Assembly: GCF_005747095.1 (NCBI RefSeq)
Contig: NZ_SWLG01000008.1
Location: 1 to 64,000 of the forward strand
Direction: 5' to 3'
DNA from: Exobacillus caeni
Lineage (GTDB): Bacteria > Bacillota > Bacilli > Bacillales > Guptibacillaceae
DNA: 64,000 nucleotides
Part shown: one piece after another, positions 1 to 7,634 of the stretch
How the letters are laid out: each line of letters opens with the position of its first letter
How positions within the stretch are numbered: the first letter of the stretch is position 1
Position numbers and translations under genes: made by a program
Notes under the pieces: generated by a model
What the model saw: the letters and a program-made list of their open reading frames with translations, nothing else
Told to the model about the DNA's origin: nothing
Database searches by the model: none

Positions 1-153
1 TCGTTTTAAAAGATATATGTAGCCGATATAAAATAAACAGGAAAAATTAATTAAACAGCCAAAAGAAAAATCCGAACTGATATAAATTCTGATGAAAGAA
101 TTTTGAATCATAGTTCGGATTTTCCTTTGGCTAAAATACTTTTGTCCCAGCCT
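1..153 (-). repeat. Nested palindromic repeat, copy A (truncated by window edge)
   Basis: A non-coding element that matches the reverse complement of the block at 6269-6454. Its core is an inverted repeat with arms AAATCCGAACT (68-78) and AGTTCGGATTT (112-122). The 33-base loop is also nearly the same in both copies. Outside the core both copies carry a TCGTTTTAAA stretch (here at the window start) and an outer TTGTCCCAGC-type end (here 142-151). The copy starts at or before base 1, so its far end is not visible. It lies just downstream of the DUF421 gene and could serve as its terminator. Confidence 0.7.
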
Positions 154-167
154 CATACTTCTTTGAG

Positions 168-881
168 TTAAGATTCCGTATCGAGCGGATTGTTTATTTT
201 ATCATCGTAGACATCAAAATACAGCTGCCCGTTGGTGCCCTTTACACAGTAAAAGATATTATTTAACTGTAGCCCTTTTTTTGTAACCTCGTTAATAACC
301 CAATCCTTTGGAATATTATGCTGCTGCAAATTTTTCCCAACCCATTTTCCGTCCATTATTAATTCGATGGGAAATGCCGAATTCCCTGTCACTATATTTA
401 GATCCTTCACAGTAACATTACGGTAAAGTGGTTTTTTTAAGACTGACAGATGCCCATCTGCTTCTACAACAGCATATTGAACTTCCTCGATATCAAAAAC
501 ATCCTTTTCTCTAAGACTTTGATTTAATGAATCCATTGTATATTTTAATTTCTTAAGATTTTCTTCTAATATTTTTCCATTTTCGATAATAATCGTTGGC
601 TCACCGGAAAAGAGCGCTCTAGCCTTTCGATTTTTCAATGCAACAATGGTCGACAAATACACCAGGAAACTAAAGAACACAAGAGATATTAAGGCATTCC
701 ATGGCTTCATCATCGTATTGAAGGCTAAATTTGCAGAAATCGCCCCCAGGATTAAGGTTGCGATAAAGTCGTGAAGCGTCATTTGGGAAATGGTTGATTT
801 TCCAAGAAAAAAATGCCCTATTACATACAATAAAACAAAAGCAAGGAACGTACGAGATAACACCTCTACTATTTCAATCAT
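168..881 (-). CDS. DUF421 (YetF/YrbG-like) membrane protein
   Basis: A 237-residue protein with about three hydrophobic segments in the first 90 residues, followed by a soluble C-terminal domain. This is the usual plan of the DUF421/YetF family: short membrane anchor plus a cytoplasmic alpha/beta domain with the conserved pattern of a later strand reading FPIELIMDGK. The start at 881 has an AAAGGAATG ribosome site. The gene ends a few bases from the palindromic repeat at the window edge. A 98-residue membrane protein lies 26 bp upstream on the same strand, so the two are probably cotranscribed. Function in the family is poorly known; in Bacillus some members are sporulation-linked. The family call is from overall pattern. 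Confidence 0.8.
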   Translation of the reverse strand: MIEIVEVLSRTFLAFVLLYVIGHFFLGKSTISQMTLHDFIATLILGAISANLAFNTMMKPWNALISLVFFSFLVYLSTIVALKNRKARALFSGEPTIIIENGKILEENLKKLKYTMDSLNQSLREKDVFDIEEVQYAVVEADGHLSVLKKPLYRNVTVKDLNIVTGNSAFPIELIMDGKWVGKNLQQHNIPKDWVINEVTKKGLQLNNIFYCVKGTNGQLYFDVYDDKINNPLDTES

Positions 882-907
882 AATTTCATTCCTTTTTATT
901 CCATCTA

Positions 908-1204
908 CTAATCAAAACTCTTTTTATGTTCTTTCTTTGCTCTTAGTGTTTCAATGGTTACTTTGAGAGAGGAGTAACTTCCAATTGCAGCATAACCATA
1001 GAAAAAACCCATAAAGATTCCTGCTACCAGGTTACCGGGATGGCTATAAAAAATCGAGATCGCCAGACCAAAAATAACAGCTACCGTTGGTAAATAGAAC
1101 CTTGGAACAGTTGTGAACAACTTAATAAGCTCTGTAAGAATCATTACAACAGGAATTGCAAGAACCGCATCCCAAATATTTGTGTGTATTGTCGGAAATT
1201 CCAT
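908..1204 (-). CDS. Small membrane protein, unknown (holin-like size)
   Basis: A 98-residue protein with three hydrophobic segments (about residues 13-30, 37-52 and 58-75) and a charged tail ending in Lys/Glu-rich residues. The start at 1204 has an AAAGGGGAAC ribosome site. It precedes the DUF421 gene with a 26 bp gap on the same strand, which suggests an operon of two membrane proteins. The size and arrangement recall small phage-holin-like or channel-like proteins, but I do not recognise a specific family and no phage genes are nearby. Confidence 0.6.
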   Translation of the reverse strand: MEFPTIHTNIWDAVLAIPVVMILTELIKLFTTVPRFYLPTVAVIFGLAISIFYSHPGNLVAGIFMGFFYGYAAIGSYSSLKVTIETLRAKKEHKKSFD

Positions 1205-1358
1205 TCAAGTTCCCCTTTATTGAAAATTAATGTTTCTACTTTTACATTCTTAGTCAAATGTAATGACATTATTCAAGCGTTAATCCACAAATATATAAGT
1301 AAATCTGCTAGAATAGAGGTCTGGCTTTTTAAGAATGTGTAAGAAGAGGAGATAGTTA

Positions 1359-3287
1359 ATGGCAAATACACTACCGTTTACGATAGCAAAAGACACTAAT
1401 TTCTTTGAACAGTTAGGGGACTATATCGGGGATGTTTTTTATGATATCTTGCCCGAAAAAGGGTATGAACTACGGGATGAACAAATATATATGGCTTTCC
1501 AAATCGAACAGGCCTTCAAAAATAAAGGCACGGTCTTTGCAGAAGCTGGTGTGGGAACCGGGAAAACTTTTGTTTACTTGCTCTATGCCATTTGCTATGC
1601 AAGATATATGAGAAAACCAGCGATCATCTCATGTGCGGATGAAACGCTCATAGAACAGCTTGTAAAAGAAAACGGAGACGTCCAAAAACTTGAAGAAGCT
1701 CTGGGGCTTAATGTTGATGTCAGACTGGCAAAAGCCCGCGAGCAATATGTATGCATGAGAAAATTAGATCCGTTGTCAACTCGCACAAACGATGAAGACA
1801 TCTTGCAGGTACATGATGAAATACCAGAATTTGTTTTAGACGGCTCTAGCTCTATGGGATCGTTTGAGCGTTATGGAGACAGAAAAGAATATCCCTGGGT
1901 ACCTAACGAAAAGTGGGAAAAAATCTCCTGGGATACTCTGCAGCAATGTTCCACCTGCGAGTGGCGACATCGTTGCGGGCAAACGCTAAACAGGAATCAT
2001 TATCGCCAATCAACAGATCTAATTATTTGCTCACACGATTTTTATATGGAGCATGTCTGGACAAAAGAATCAAGAAAACGTGAAGGGCAGCTTCCTTTAT
2101 TGCCTGAAGCAAGCTGTGTCGTTTTTGATGAGGGGCATTTATTGGAGTTTTCAGCACAAAAAGCACTAACCTATCGCTTCCAATCCGAAACGTTAACTAC
2201 CGTATTGACCGGTTATATGAACCAGGATGTGAGGGAAGAGTCCCTTGCTATCATCGAAGACATCCTCGCTCTTCATGATGAATGGTTTGACTTGTTGAGT
2301 AAATCAGCAATTCTCTCTGAAGGGTCAAATCGAAAAGAAGTCCCTCGTTCAAAAATAATTATTGGTATGGCGGAAAAGCTTAATAAGCTCGTCCATGAAC
2401 TTCTCGAACAGCTTGTTTTTGACTCTGAATTGTACGTGATTGAAGATTATCATGTCAAAATCATCGAAGAATACCTGGAGTTCTTCTCCTATGGACTTTC
2501 TGTTTTACTAAAAGAAGGGGAAGGCATATACTGGTTAGAGGAAAGTGAAACACAAACATCTTTTGTGATTATGCCTCGCTTAGTAGAAGATATTTTGGAA
2601 AAAGAAGTATTTTCGCAAAAGATTCCATTTGTCTTCTCTTCAGCCACTCTATCGAAGGCCGGTGATTTCAATTACATTGCCAGCAGTCTAGGTATTTACG
2701 ATTATTCTTCATTCACCGTAGAGTCTCCATTTGATTATGAAGAGCAAATGCGAATAATCGGTCACCAGGAAGATGATGAAAAAGATAAATGGAAAAACAT
2801 TCGAGAAACGTTATTGAAAAAGAAAGGAAAATCCCTCGTTTTATTTTCTACTTCAGAAGAAATGAATCGGTTTAGGCAATGGATCAGCAAACAGCCGATA
2901 GAATTTCCAATTTTATTTGAAGGGGACAGGGAGATCAGTGTTACGGTGAAAGAATTCCAACTTAATGAAGCCGCAATACTATGTTCTTATAATCTCTGGG
3001 AAGGCTTAGATGTTCCAGGAGAAACGTTAACACAGGTTATCATTTCTTCTTTACCTTTCCCTCCAAACGATCCGGTTTTTAAAGCAAAAAGGAAACACGC
3101 AGAAAATGCAAACGAAGAAGTAGATACACCTTACATGCTGCTTCGCTTAAGGCAGGGAATCGGACGTTTGATCAGAACCAGGGAAGACCATGGAATCGTT
3201 CATATTTGGATGATGGAAGAACAAAGAGAGCGCTATTTTAATGAAATTAAAAACGTTCTGCCTGTTAAAGTGGATTGGCAGGAATAG
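1359..3287 (+). CDS. DinG/XPD-family ATP-dependent DNA helicase (YpvA-like)
   Basis: A 642-residue superfamily 2 helicase. The Walker A motif AGVGTGKT is at residues 63-70 and the DEGH box at about 257-260. Four cysteines sit between them (C132, C197, C200, C206; the last three in CSTCEWRHRC) and fit the [4Fe-4S] cluster of the XPD/DinG group. The C-terminal helicase motif contains LRQGIGRLIR. Length and layout match B. subtilis YpvA (about 640 residues) rather than the exonuclease-fused DinG. Such helicases unwind DNA 5' to 3' and are linked to repair and R-loop or G4 removal. A start at 1359 has an AGAGGAGA site. It is monocistronic, ending at a strong terminator. Confidence 0.9.
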   Translation: MANTLPFTIAKDTNFFEQLGDYIGDVFYDILPEKGYELRDEQIYMAFQIEQAFKNKGTVFAEAGVGTGKTFVYLLYAICYARYMRKPAIISCADETLIEQLVKENGDVQKLEEALGLNVDVRLAKAREQYVCMRKLDPLSTRTNDEDILQVHDEIPEFVLDGSSSMGSFERYGDRKEYPWVPNEKWEKISWDTLQQCSTCEWRHRCGQTLNRNHYRQSTDLIICSHDFYMEHVWTKESRKREGQLPLLPEASCVVFDEGHLLEFSAQKALTYRFQSETLTTVLTGYMNQDVREESLAIIEDILALHDEWFDLLSKSAILSEGSNRKEVPRSKIIIGMAEKLNKLVHELLEQLVFDSELYVIEDYHVKIIEEYLEFFSYGLSVLLKEGEGIYWLEESETQTSFVIMPRLVEDILEKEVFSQKIPFVFSSATLSKAGDFNYIASSLGIYDYSSFTVESPFDYEEQMRIIGHQEDDEKDKWKNIRETLLKKKGKSLVLFSTSEEMNRFRQWISKQPIEFPILFEGDREISVTVKEFQLNEAAILCSYNLWEGLDVPGETLTQVIISSLPFPPNDPVFKAKRKHAENANEEVDTPYMLLRLRQGIGRLIRTREDHGIVHIWMMEEQRERYFNEIKNVLPVKVDWQE

Positions 3288-3292
3288 AGTGG

Positions 3293-3321
3293 AAAACGGA
3301 CTATTGATTAGTCCGTTTTTT
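3293..3321 (+). terminator. Intrinsic terminator of the helicase gene
   Basis: Stem AAAACGGACT (3293-3302) pairs with AGTCCGTTTT (3310-3319) and is followed by a T-run, 6 bp after the helicase stop codon. Confidence 0.85.
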
Positions 3322-3408
3322 TAATTTGAAAATGTTTCCTGCCTTTTTTTACCGGGAATAGATAACAAATACCCTCAAATACAGTCATAAGACAAGGTGG
3401 TTTTAAAA

Positions 3409-3876
3409 GTGTACAAAACACTTTCTTTCGTTACGTTGTTATTTTGGGCCATAGTGGCAGGATGTTCAAACGGCGAAGAACAATCAGGGACAATAAAGGA
3501 TCCTATTAATGTAGAAGTTTCTGCAGAGCCTGTGGTCAATGAGGATAATAGTATCAAAATTAAAGGAGAAACTAACATACCAGATGGAGCAGAACTATAC
3601 ATTGCAGTCACAAGTAAGGATATAAAATTTAAAGCTGAAAAGAAAGTGATTGTAAAAAACGGGTCTTTTGAAACGGAAAAAATTACAAATGATGGAAAAG
3701 GTCTGAAAGAAGGAACATACTATGTTAACGTTACTTTGCCTATCCACAATAAACAACCAGATGACTTTATAAGTAAAGTAGGAAAAAACTATAAAAAGCT
3801 CCAGGGTGAGTTAATGGAAGAAGATGAGCTGGGAAAAACGATGTCCTATGAAGAAAAGTTTGTCATAGAATCATAG
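3409..3876 (+). CDS. Small putative lipoprotein
   Basis: A protein of about 155 residues with a short N-terminal hydrophobic stretch ending in the lipobox-like IVAGC, then a Glu/Lys-rich extracellular part. The GTG at 3409 is preferred over the in-frame GTG at 3397, because the ribosome site AAGGTGG (3394-3400) includes the upstream codon and lies 8 bp before 3409. The mature part resembles a beta-rich, Ig-like fold (pattern of alternating strands such as IKIKGETNIPDGAELYIAV), so it may be a surface adhesin-like or carrier domain. I do not recognise a family. A second small gene follows 36 bp downstream on the same strand. Confidence 0.75.
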   Translation: MYKTLSFVTLLFWAIVAGCSNGEEQSGTIKDPINVEVSAEPVVNEDNSIKIKGETNIPDGAELYIAVTSKDIKFKAEKKVIVKNGSFETEKITNDGKGLKEGTYYVNVTLPIHNKQPDDFISKVGKNYKKLQGELMEEDELGKTMSYEEKFVIES

Positions 3877-3912
3877 TTTTGTAAAACAACATTTAGAGGA
3901 GGATGAAAGAAG

Positions 3913-4077
3913 ATGGAACAAAAAGCCAATAACAGTTCAATGGCCAGAAACGAAGAAGAAATGAAAATGCTAGGAAAAGAGATGGACGACCTTGATTCCA
4001 ATAAACAAGTAAAACAAAAAGGAGAATTTCCTGATCCTATTCAATCTGAAACTAACAGGACAAAGGAGTCCAAATAA
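3913..4077 (+). CDS. Small acidic/charged hypothetical protein
   Basis: A 54-residue frame that begins with MEQKANNSSMARNEEEMKML and ends in a Thr/Lys/Glu-rich tail. It has a good ribosome site (AGAGGAGGATG, about 3895-3905) and sits 36 bp after the lipoprotein gene, before a strong terminator. It is strongly charged, has no cysteine or hydrophobic segment, and looks like the many small cytoplasmic or spore-associated proteins of Bacillus. No function can be assigned. Confidence 0.6.
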   Translation: MEQKANNSSMARNEEEMKMLGKEMDDLDSNKQVKQKGEFPDPIQSETNRTKESK

Positions 4078-4114
4078 AAAAGAAAGACTAACATCAATAA
4101 AATAACCCATAAAG

Positions 4115-4140
4115 TAAGCCGCCTAAAAATAGGCGGCTTA
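4115..4140. terminator. Bidirectional terminator between convergent genes
   Basis: A 10 bp perfect stem, TAAGCCGCCT (4115-4124) and AGGCGGCTTA (4131-4140), with a 6-base loop. It separates the 54-residue gene (+) from csbD (-). Confidence 0.85.
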
Positions 4141-4144
4141 TTTA

Positions 4145-4336
4145 TTAGTCATCATCGCTTAATTCTTCTTTTACTTCTCCCTTATCCTTTTGGAATTCAC
4201 CTTTAACCTTATCTTTCTTACCTTCTACTTGCATTTCCGTATCATCGGTTGCATTTCCGACTTGATCTTTTATTTCACCTTTTGCTTTAGAAACAGAGCC
4301 TTTCAGTTTATCGCCCAATCCTTTTTCGTCACTCAT
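4145..4336 (-). CDS. csbD: CsbD-family general stress protein
   Basis: A 63-residue, very hydrophilic protein beginning MSDEKGLGDKLKGSVSKAKG, which is the CsbD family pattern (repeated K-G-x-x-K-x-K-x-G-E units; rich in Lys, Glu, Asp and Gly). The start at 4336 is chosen because the AGGAG ribosome site (4346-4350 on the complement) lies 9 bp upstream; the longer in-frame start at 4345 would touch the site. CsbD is a sigma-B-controlled stress protein of unknown molecular role in B. subtilis. A sigma-B-like promoter is visible upstream (separate entry). Confidence 0.88.
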   Translation of the reverse strand: MSDEKGLGDKLKGSVSKAKGEIKDQVGNATDDTEMQVEGKKDKVKGEFQKDKGEVKEELSDDD

Positions 4337-4371
4337 TACCAACAACTCCTTTTTAAAAAGTTGTTTGATAT

Positions 4372-4397
4372 ATTCCCATTGGATTCAGTAATAAAAC
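4372..4397 (-). promoter_or_regulatory. Sigma-B-type promoter of csbD
   Basis: On the minus strand GTTTTA (complement of 4392-4397) and GGGAAT (complement of 4372-4377) are separated by 14 bp. This matches the sigma-B consensus GTTTNN-N12-15-GGGWAW. It lies 35-60 bp upstream of the csbD start. Confidence 0.7.
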
Positions 4398-4447
4398 CTT
4401 GACTTATTATTTGAATTATTACAACAGAGAGAGGAAAACTAAAAAGC

Positions 4448-4508
4448 CTCTATCCTGCAGGATAGAGACCCGGGTTATGATATGAACTTTCTTAAGAAAG
4501 TTTATGTC
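4448..4508 (+). ncRNA. Tandem hairpins, possible structured RNA
   Basis: Hairpin or DNA palindrome 1 is the perfect 20 bp palindrome CTCTATCCTGCAGGATAGAG (4448-4467). Hairpin 2 (4479-4508) has a 13 bp stem around a TTAA loop; two of its pairs are G-U when read on the plus strand, which favours an RNA on that strand. There is no T-run directly after hairpin 2. It might be a small RNA, a leader element or an insertion scar. I do not recognise an Rfam family. Confidence 0.3.
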
Positions 4509-4803
4509 GTCTTCGTTATTTCTACTATAACAGGTTTATTCTCAGCACTTCAATGGATATTTCTTACCATTTCACCTTAAATTTAGAAAAAATAGGTTTA
4601 AAATCACAATGGGCAAACAGCATTCTGGTATCTATGGGTTTAAAAATCATATGAAATAGGAAGAAATAATAAGATTTTTAATTTCTAAAAATCTTAAAGC
4701 GACAATCGAAAATGAATAATGTTTTAACTTAAAAGGTTTTAGGGAAAATACATGAAAGATATAAATTCCATAAAACTGTGATGTTAGTTAAGGAGTGTAT
4801 AAG

Positions 4804-6264
4804 ATGTTAAAACTAGATCAGATAAATAAGAGTTTTATAAACGGTGAGTGGACAGAAGGGACCAGTGGAAGAACTGGGGATATTCTAAATCCATTCGATG
4901 ACTCCGTTATTACTACTGTTAAGTTAGCAACAAAAGATCAGCTCAAAGAAGCATTTGAATCTGCCAGGCATGCCCAAAAAGAATGGGCAAAAACAACTAC
5001 TGAAGAAAGGAAATCTTATTTGCAAAAGGCGGTTGATTATATAAAAGAAAATAAAGATGATGTTAAAGATCTCGTTATTCATGAATCAGGCGGAACCCAT
5101 GTAAAAGCAGATGTCGAAATCAACTTGACGATCGGGCTTTTGGAAGAGGCAATCAATTATGCCCATGAATTGCACGATGTGAGGAATGTTGAGGATACGA
5201 TCGAAGGTAAGGTAAACCATGTCCACAGGCTGCCTTTAGGAGTTATTTCTTCTATATCTCCATTTAACTTCCCGATGAATTTATCGATGAGAACAATCGC
5301 TCCTGCTATTGCTTTAGGAAATACGGTAGTTCATAAACCTGATCTACAAACAGGTCTAACGGGTGGTTCGATATTTGCTAAAGCATTCGAGGAAGCTAAT
5401 CTTCCGAAAGGTGTATTCAATATGATATTAACGGATCTTGAGGAAATCGGTGACGAAATGCTAACGAACCCGATTCCCCGGTTAATCGGCTTCACAGGAT
5501 CCACTAAAGTAGGGAAGAAAATTGGAGAAATCGCCGGAGGAAGTTTGAAGAGAGTGGCACTGGAGCTTGGGGGAAATAACCCGTTTGTAGTATTATCAGA
5601 CGCGGATGTAGATCAGGCAGTCGATGCCGCTATCTTCGGAAAATTCATCCACCAGGGGCAAATTTGCATGATCATCAACCGATTGATCATCCACAAGGAC
5701 CTTTACGAAGAATTTAAACAAAAATTTGTAGAAAGAGCGAAAGAACTACCCTACGGCGATCCTGCAGATCCCCAAACCGTTGTTGGACCGCTTATTAATA
5801 AGGAACAGCTAAATAAAGCACTTGGTATTGTCGAAAGGGCGAAGCAAAACGGCACAAATGTTGCTCTTGAAGGAGAAGCCAAAGGCAATGTTCTTTCACC
5901 ATACGTCTTTTCAGAGGTTGATAATTCAAGTGAGCTAGCCCAAACGGAACTATTCGCACCGATCGCAACTTTGATAAAAGCAGAGTCTGATGAAGAAGCG
6001 ATTGAAATGGCAAACGATACACAATACGGCTTAAGTTCTGCTATCTTTACAACGAATCTTGATAGAGGAGAAGAATTAGCACTTCAAATCGACAGCGGCA
6101 TGACACATGTGAATGACCAGACTGTAAATGACAGCCCTATCGCACCATTCGGAGGTAATAAAGAAAGCGGAATGGGAAGATTTGGTTATCCATGGGTGAT
6201 AGACGAATTTACCGTTACCAAATGGGTGTCACTTCAAACCAAATATAGAAAGTTTCCTTTCTAA
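4804..6264 (+). CDS. NAD(P)+-dependent aldehyde dehydrogenase (YfmT/benzaldehyde-type)
   Basis: A 486-residue member of the aldehyde dehydrogenase superfamily. The general base glutamate is E254 in ALELGGNNP, and the catalytic cysteine is C288 in GQICM. The glycine-rich GFTGSTKVGKKIG motif, which contacts the cofactor, lies before them. The GQICM and N-terminal INGEW signatures resemble the aromatic aldehyde (vanillin/benzaldehyde) dehydrogenase branch, as in B. subtilis YfmT. Substrate is inference. The ATG at 4804 is chosen because the GTG at 4795 overlaps the AAGGAG ribosome site. It stands alone; downstream is the palindromic repeat copy B. Confidence 0.88.
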   Translation: MLKLDQINKSFINGEWTEGTSGRTGDILNPFDDSVITTVKLATKDQLKEAFESARHAQKEWAKTTTEERKSYLQKAVDYIKENKDDVKDLVIHESGGTHVKADVEINLTIGLLEEAINYAHELHDVRNVEDTIEGKVNHVHRLPLGVISSISPFNFPMNLSMRTIAPAIALGNTVVHKPDLQTGLTGGSIFAKAFEEANLPKGVFNMILTDLEEIGDEMLTNPIPRLIGFTGSTKVGKKIGEIAGGSLKRVALELGGNNPFVVLSDADVDQAVDAAIFGKFIHQGQICMIINRLIIHKDLYEEFKQKFVERAKELPYGDPADPQTVVGPLINKEQLNKALGIVERAKQNGTNVALEGEAKGNVLSPYVFSEVDNSSELAQTELFAPIATLIKAESDEEAIEMANDTQYGLSSAIFTTNLDRGEELALQIDSGMTHVNDQTVNDSPIAPFGGNKESGMGRFGYPWVIDEFTVTKWVSLQTKYRKFPF

Positions 6265-6268
6265 AAAA

Positions 6269-6454
6269 GCAGGGGCAAAAGTCTTAAACCAGAGGGAAAT
6301 CCGAACTATGATTCAACATTCTTTAATCAGAATTCGAATTAGTTCGGATTTTTATTTTGGCCTTTTTCGTAAAATTTGTTTGTTCTCTTTAAAACGATAC
6401 TGGTGAACCATGACCCGCTCCATTTAGACTTAAATGTTTTAGAAATGTCCCAGC
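6269..6454 (+). repeat. Nested palindromic repeat, copy B (complete)
   Basis: A 186 bp non-coding block. The inner stem AAATCCGAACT (6297-6307) pairs with AGTTCGGATTT (6341-6351). The outer ends GCAGGGGCAAAAG (6269-6281) and ATGTCCCAGC (6445-6454) form an imperfect inverted repeat of the GCTGGGACA type. The block is the reverse complement of the element at 1-153. It lies between the aldehyde dehydrogenase (+) and YeiH (-) stop codons and probably ends transcripts from both. Confidence 0.75.
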
Positions 6455-6478
6455 GTTTCAATTATTTTTTTGTTATAT

Positions 6479-7495
6479 TTAAACGACATAATAGATTAAC
6501 AGCAGACTGGTTGCCGCTACTGATACCGAAGCGAACAACCCAGTTAAAAGGGGCTTTATTCCAAGTTTCATAAGCTGTTTTATGTTCACCTGCAGACCAA
6601 CAGCAGCCATCACCATCAGGATAATATATTTGGCTATGTCAGTAACCGAAGCAGAAACCGTTTCGGGTATTAATCCTACCGAATTTATTATACTGACAAG
6701 AAGGAACCAGATGACGAACCACGGAAAAGCCTGCTTTAAGGAAGCTTTTGTTCCTTCTCCCTTTTTAGTAAGCATAACACCGAGAATGATAATTACCGGC
6801 AGTAAAAACAGTGTCCTTGCAAGCTTTACAGTTGTAGCGACCTGTCCTGCGGCATCTCCATACACGTAGCCGACAGCGACTGCAGAGGAAGTATCATGCA
6901 CGGCAGTTCCCGCCCAGATTCCAAACTGAGTGGAGGTTAAATGGATCACATGTCCAATAATTGGATAAAGGATAAAAGCAATCAGGTTAAAGAAAACGAT
7001 AGTAGAAATAGCATAGGCTGTTTCTTCTTCTTTTGAATCCAGAATTCCTTTTACACAGGAAATGGCAGTAGCACCGCAAATGCTTGTTCCAATCCCGATC
7101 ATTAAGCTTAGCTTCGGATTAACATCAAGCAATTTGCCAAAACCGATTGTCAGCATGATTCCCATTAAAACCGCCACGACCATGATCAGAATTGACTGCT
7201 TGCCAACCAGCATGATTTCTGCAAAACTAAGGCTAGCGCCAAGCATTACAATTGCGGCTTTTAATAGTTTTTTTAATGTGAAAGCAAGCCCCGGTTCAAA
7301 GACCTGCTTAACTCCAATAAAATTTCGGATACCGATACCAATCATAATCGCAAACAAAATACTGCCTATTAACGGGATCAACATACCCAGAAGCTTTGCA
7401 ATCGCAGCGATACCTATCAAAAGAAGAACCCCCCAGGTACGGCGGGGGAAATTGTCTATTATTTTTCCATACGTATTTGTTAACACATTTTGCAT
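6479..7495 (-). CDS. YeiH-family putative sulfate/sulfite exporter
   Basis: A 338-residue, highly hydrophobic protein with about ten membrane segments. The pattern MIGIGTSICGATAISC near the middle and WAGTAVHDTSSAVAVGY further on are hallmarks of the YeiH family (UPF0324). The start at 7495 has an AAGGAG ribosome site 10 bp upstream. It lies downstream of a sulfonate-type ABC transporter on the same strand, separated by a terminator. The family is annotated as putative sulfate exporter. A role in removing excess sulfite or sulfate from sulfonate breakdown is inference from context. Confidence 0.85.
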   Translation of the reverse strand: MQNVLTNTYGKIIDNFPRRTWGVLLLIGIAAIAKLLGMLIPLIGSILFAIMIGIGIRNFIGVKQVFEPGLAFTLKKLLKAAIVMLGASLSFAEIMLVGKQSILIMVVAVLMGIMLTIGFGKLLDVNPKLSLMIGIGTSICGATAISCVKGILDSKEEETAYAISTIVFFNLIAFILYPIIGHVIHLTSTQFGIWAGTAVHDTSSAVAVGYVYGDAAGQVATTVKLARTLFLLPVIIILGVMLTKKGEGTKASLKQAFPWFVIWFLLVSIINSVGLIPETVSASVTDIAKYIILMVMAAVGLQVNIKQLMKLGIKPLLTGLFASVSVAATSLLLIYYVV

Positions 7496-7596
7496 AAAAG
7501 TATAGCTCCTTAAAAAATGCTATTTCTAGTATAATACAAGTTTGAGAGAAAGCCAGTTTACAAGCCTCTTCGCAAACGATGAACAACATAGAAAAG

Positions 7597-7624
7597 AGCG
7601 GCAGGACCTGTCTACACTGCCGCT
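7597..7624 (-). terminator. Terminator of the sulfonate ABC operon
   Basis: An 8 bp stem AGCGGCAG (7597-7604) with CTGCCGCT (7617-7624), followed on the minus strand by TCTTTTC. It lies 10 bp after the binding-protein stop codon. Confidence 0.8.
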
Positions 7625-7634
7625 TAAATCTGGA

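Larger units (their letters stand above)
4337..4803. other. 467 bp intergenic region with two hairpins
   Basis: The left part is the csbD promoter and leader. The middle (4448-4508) holds two consecutive hairpins described separately. The rest (4510-4790) is AT-rich and I see no gene in it. The aldehyde dehydrogenase ribosome site AAGGAG is at 4790-4795. Confidence 0.7.

Noticed and set aside
7308-7589. 93-codon minus-strand frame overlapping the YeiH gene start
   Set aside because: Same strand but other frame; low-complexity, and the real gene has a clear ribosome site and family match.
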